Shown here one piece after another: positions 60,815 to 64,000 of a DNA stretch of 64,000 bases (its first letter is position 1; each line of letters begins with the position of its first letter). The stretch lies in the NCBI GenBank assembly GCA_033807695.1, contig CM066303.1, forward strand, positions 2,108,001-2,172,000, in the 5' to 3' direction. The translations under genes and the position numbers were made by a program. Below the pieces are notes generated by a model, which was not told where the DNA came from, made no database searches, and saw only the letters and a program-made list of their open reading frames with translations. This stretch comes from Daedaleopsis sinensis. Lineage: Eukaryota; Basidiomycota; Agaricomycetes; Polyporales; Polyporaceae.

Positions 60815-61166
60815 ATGTCCTCGCTTGCTATCGTGTCCGAACTGCTGCACGTACGAATACAGCTGCACACACAGACCACCGCACGCTCGATACTCTACCT
60901 CGTCCCTTCAAAGTTTGTACTTAACCTGCGTTACTGTTAGCAGTCTTGCGATGTAGTCCTCCAGTCGCTTTCCATCATTTGCTTATGTCTCTTTCGCTAT
61001 CGCGTTTCCATGCCAAAAATACGCAGCCGGCAGTGCAGTTGATACTCTCTATGGTCGCATTTCTACTTACGTTCGCATTTTAATAAGCACTATGGTGCAT
61101 CACTTTCGACTTGCAGCATCGTATTTCTAGTAAGGTGTTACACATTCTGCGCATGATACATGATAT
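60815..61166. other. Intergenic
   Basis: 3' flanks of two convergent genes. Nothing else is recognised. Confidence 0.4.
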
Positions 61167-61852
61167 TCAAAGAAGGTACTTGTCCATGACCTGGCTCGAC
61201 AGAGAGTCCGCACTTCTAGCAAGTTTCGCGCAAGGTCTGTGTATGCCCAACGCCGACCGCCACTCGCGTGTTCTCAAAGGAACTGCCTTCCCTGCCCTAA
61301 TCTCCTCCAACCGCTTCAGAAACCACTGTTCGTTTTTTGGGTTCCAGATCCCTGTATACATTCCCAATGTCCACCACAAGGAGGGCTTCGGCCACCAGGA
61401 GTCTGGTTGGCTTGTACTGTAGATGTGCGATAGATTATTCATCAAATGAAACAGCTGAGAGTATGTCCTGGCAAGAACTTACGAGCATACACCTTCGTGA
61501 CTCCGCTCAGCATCGCCAGTTCCTCCTCCGACAGAATGTCGTCCACAAGAACTGTACTTTCAGTCCTACACACAATGCGATGGCTCTTGCTGTCGTCCGT
61601 GGGCCCCAGACACGCATATGACCTTATCAGCTCGACAATGCCGTCGCTCTGGCTGCTAAACTCCGTCACGATACGCCAGATGATCCCTCCGTGCAACATA
61701 GCAGCTCTTGCCCGTGGTCCAGAGTGCAAAAAGTCAAGGACTTGCTGAGAATATTGACGGTAGTCGAGGAAGTTGTGCCTGTAGCTTTGGAGACGATAGG
61801 AAGGTAGAAGGCAGCAGTCTGAGGGCAGGGGCTGAGACATTGTCCCGCTCAC
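61167..61852 (-). CDS. Basidiomycete hypothetical protein with SWWPK motif
   Basis: Exon 1 runs from 61852 to 61483 (MSGTMSQPLPSDCCLLPSYR ... DDILSEEELAMLSGVTKVYA). An 80-nt intron, 61482-61403 (GTAAGT ... AACCAG), joins in frame to exon 2 (SWWPKPSLWWTLGMYTGIWN, then WFLKRLEEIRAG and WRSALGIHRPC). The SWWPK ... GxW ... WF block recurs in many Agaricomycete hypothetical proteins, as far as I recall; its function is unknown. The last residues before 61167 may lie beyond another donor (GTCATG). Convergent with the gene ending at 60814. Confidence 0.5.
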
Positions 61853-62050
61853 CGCTGCGATTTACGATTGATGAGTTTATGAATCAATCATTCTTTATGT
61901 TGACGATTTGGCCTAAGCGCCGTAATGGACATTGACCCCCGTGGGAATAAGTTTCAAACTCAGCTTACTAATTTGTAATGATGATGTAATCCATGGTAAG
62001 AAACTTTCTTACCCTCCAGCCCCTAGCCTAGGGTTAGGGTGCACAGCTTT
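61850..62050 (+). repeat. Diverged duplicated gene tail (copy 2)
   Basis: This resembles 58560..58770: the ACGATTGATGAGTTTATGAA block, then CCCCTAGCCTAGGGTTAGGG. The coding part has decayed. Confidence 0.55.
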
Positions 62051-62561
62051 AGGGTTAGACAGACGCTCACCTACAGTGACCCTACTCTACTCCTAAACAG
62101 AGTCTATACACCTGTTAATGATGTATTTGCCTTACAAAGTATAGTCTATAGATTTCATTGTATGCCCATCTTAGTTAAAGATTCAATCAGTGTATTTATA
62201 TCATAACATAGTGCAAGTATGTGGATGGATTGCATATCGACACTATGGATGACAGCGCTTATTATCCATTTCACATAAGTATGGCATGGCTTGATTGGCT
62301 ATGTTTGTGCAGATTAAACTGCTGTACAAGCAGAAAAAGTCTGCATACTTGCAAACAATGTTTATGTACTGTGAAATGTCTGTCTATATGCTGTAGCAGC
62401 CCTACCAGTTCATGGTAGCCATATAGAACATATAAAGTAGATTATATCCTGTAATTGTACCAGAGAACTGGCTATTGCTATTAGACAGTTGCTCTATGGC
62501 AGATCTGGACTCTACAGTGAGATAGAGGTGAATTTTCTGAACAGAATGGTATATAATATGT
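62051..62561. other. AT-rich intergenic stretch
   Basis: I see no gene, RNA or repeat structure here. Confidence 0.4.
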
Positions 62562-62990
62562 GCTATATCTATAGAGGCTAAGGCTGGGCAGGGAGGTGCG
62601 CGCAAAATGGTGTTTAAGCGCCCATTATGTAAGAGGCTTACATAAACTGCCTCAAACTCCCGAAGGACATCAACACCAGAAAAAGTATGATGTCATCTGA
62701 GCCTTTTGGGTGCTTACATAATGGGCACCTAACGTGGCAAGTAAGCCTTATATTCTCGGACAATGTCGATAGACGTCATAGTTTGTGTGGCGTCGACATC
62801 GTCTGGGCATATAAGGCTTAATGAACCGGCTAAGCGCTCATTACATAATACTCCAATACTCCAAGATGACAACCAAAATCATTATAGGTCGGGAGTTCTC
62901 GGAAGCTTACATAAGTGTCTTACATAATGGGCGCTCAAACACCTTTTTGAGCGCACCTCCCTGCCCAGCCTTAGCCTCTATAGATATAGC
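62562..62990. mobile_element. Foldback / MITE-like element, 429 bp
   Basis: Long imperfect terminal inverted repeats of about 80 bp: the arm containing TATAGAGGCTAAGGCTGGGC at 62569 onward is the complement of the arm ending at 62990. Inside, a CTTACATAATGGGC-like motif recurs several times in both orientations. There is no transposase frame. Flanking TATA is compatible with a TA-type duplication but is palindromic, so this is not conclusive. Confidence 0.7.
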
Positions 62991-64000
62991 ATACACACGG
63001 CCCTCCGGGCAAACCTGGCCACGAAGGACTCGAGGGGTCGAGACGGCCCGGATCTGGTCGAGTAATCTTGACGCAGCGCGTATCGAACTTCTATACACGG
63101 GAATTACTGAACTACCACGGCAGAGCGCCAGATGCGGAGCCCACTAGTCTTCAATCCCCATTGGTATACAGCTTTATATTCCTCCTCATTCTATGCGTTC
63201 ACGTACTTGTACAAATTTCACGGGGCGATGATGGTGAAAGTGTTCTGGGACACTGGGCGGAAATAAACATTCTCCACCGTCTAGCACGTGACCATAGCAA
63301 CGTGCTGCGGTTCGCGTGGCATCGTTCCTTTTCCTTTTAGCATCCACACCAACGATTCAGACTCTCCGCCCCCCACCTCCGCTGCTTCTGCATTTTCGAC
63401 TTCGCCACGGCTGCGAGAGGGGCAGTATCATCCCAGACATATACTGTAATCCGGGACTTGCAACGTATACCTTCAAATACTCCCCCAAATTCGACCGCAA
63501 GATGCAGGATTCTCTCTGGACATATCCATCCGAATCGTAAGTCATCGAAGTATCATTCGTGCACGACATGTGTTCAAACACGTAGCCGCCTAGTGGCATC
63601 AAATTCATCAATCCTACTGTTAGAGCGATTCGCGACGAACCAGGCAATACTGGTAAGCAGTGACTGTAGATACAAGGCAATGAGAGTCCTGATATGACCA
63701 CCGGTAATCGGTAGAGCTGGTCTTACAAAGCTTCCAGTCATACGTCGCACGAGTCACACATTCGGCGGTATCGATTTTGAACTCGGTTCGTCCTCCTTTT
63801 TAGGGGTAGTAGGGGGGGCGAGGAGGTTAAAAGCGGTTGTGAACTCATCGTCGTACTTCTACACGCAGTTCCTGCAGCGGGGGTTGAGAGTGCTCATGGG
63901 CTTCGCTCCTGTGTGGCTCTTGGGATCCCTGCGGCAAAACTGCGGACAACGTCGAGCGCGCGAATCGACTAGTACTACACGCCGCCGCCGGGTTGTCCGT
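62991..64000. other. Unassigned right end of the window
   Basis: Only short open frames occur. A GC-richer stretch at 63770..64000 may be the start of a gene or element beyond the window, but nothing is recognised. Confidence 0.35.

Noticed and set aside
62991..63150. tRNA-like segment
   Set aside because: No A-box/B-box pair and no cloverleaf could be drawn.
1..64000. CRISPR arrays, bacterial operons or prophage
   Set aside because: Spliced genes and eukaryotic retroelements show a fungal nuclear genome; no direct-repeat/spacer array is seen.

Overview
The window comes from a filamentous basidiomycete, most likely an Agaricomycete. The evidence is a conserved nuclear gene with about 28 short introns of roughly 50 to 60 nt, and a mobile-element content typical of mushroom-forming fungi: a tyrosine-recombinase retrotransposon of Ngaro type, APE-type LINEs, a Ty3 chromovirus, a Plavaka transposase and a CxC5/CxC6 KDZ-associated transposase. 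Only one conserved housekeeping gene is present. The rest is a large island of transposons and their remnants.

Region 1..7790 (GC-rich, + strand) is the UTP10/HEATR1 gene, missing only its first residues. All visible exons join in frame to a clear stop codon. Region 8215..13796 (- strand) is an apparently intact Ngaro-like element. It has Gag, RT-RNase H and tyrosine recombinase, with split direct repeats in the order A1-genes-B1-A2-B2 and two A copies that look identical over 372 bp. Region about 14440..20515 (- strand) is a LINE whose ORF2 carries an RNase H domain between endonuclease and reverse transcriptase, and a 60-nt intron-like insertion inside the RT. Region 21.1..23.2 kb holds tandem repeats and a relic of the same LINE family, split by a 767-bp hAT-like element with an 8-bp target duplication. 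Region 23479..30127 (- strand) is a near full-length second LINE with a 13-bp target duplication, a poly(A) tail and one in-frame stop in ORF2.

Region 30.1..44.4 kb is less GC-rich. It contains small foldback elements, a minisatellite and several multi-exon or decaying basidiomycete-type hypothetical genes, together with a spliced CxC5/CxC6 (KDZ-associated) transposase gene at 40606..42815. Region about 44.66..53.78 kb (- strand) is a Plavaka transposase gene split by a young Ty3 chromovirus (46954..53300) with 375-bp LTRs and a 5-bp target duplication. Region 53.8..64.0 kb carries a dense GGATCATCC-type repeat cluster, a decayed gene, three more hypothetical genes, a diverged duplication and foldback elements.

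All five retroelements (Ngaro, LINE, LINE relic, second LINE, chromovirus) lie on the minus strand. The nesting gives a clear order of events: the Plavaka gene was present before the chromovirus, and the LINE relic was present before the hAT-like element. Exon boundaries were inferred by eye from GT/AG signals and frame continuity. Family names rest on motif recognition, without database searches.
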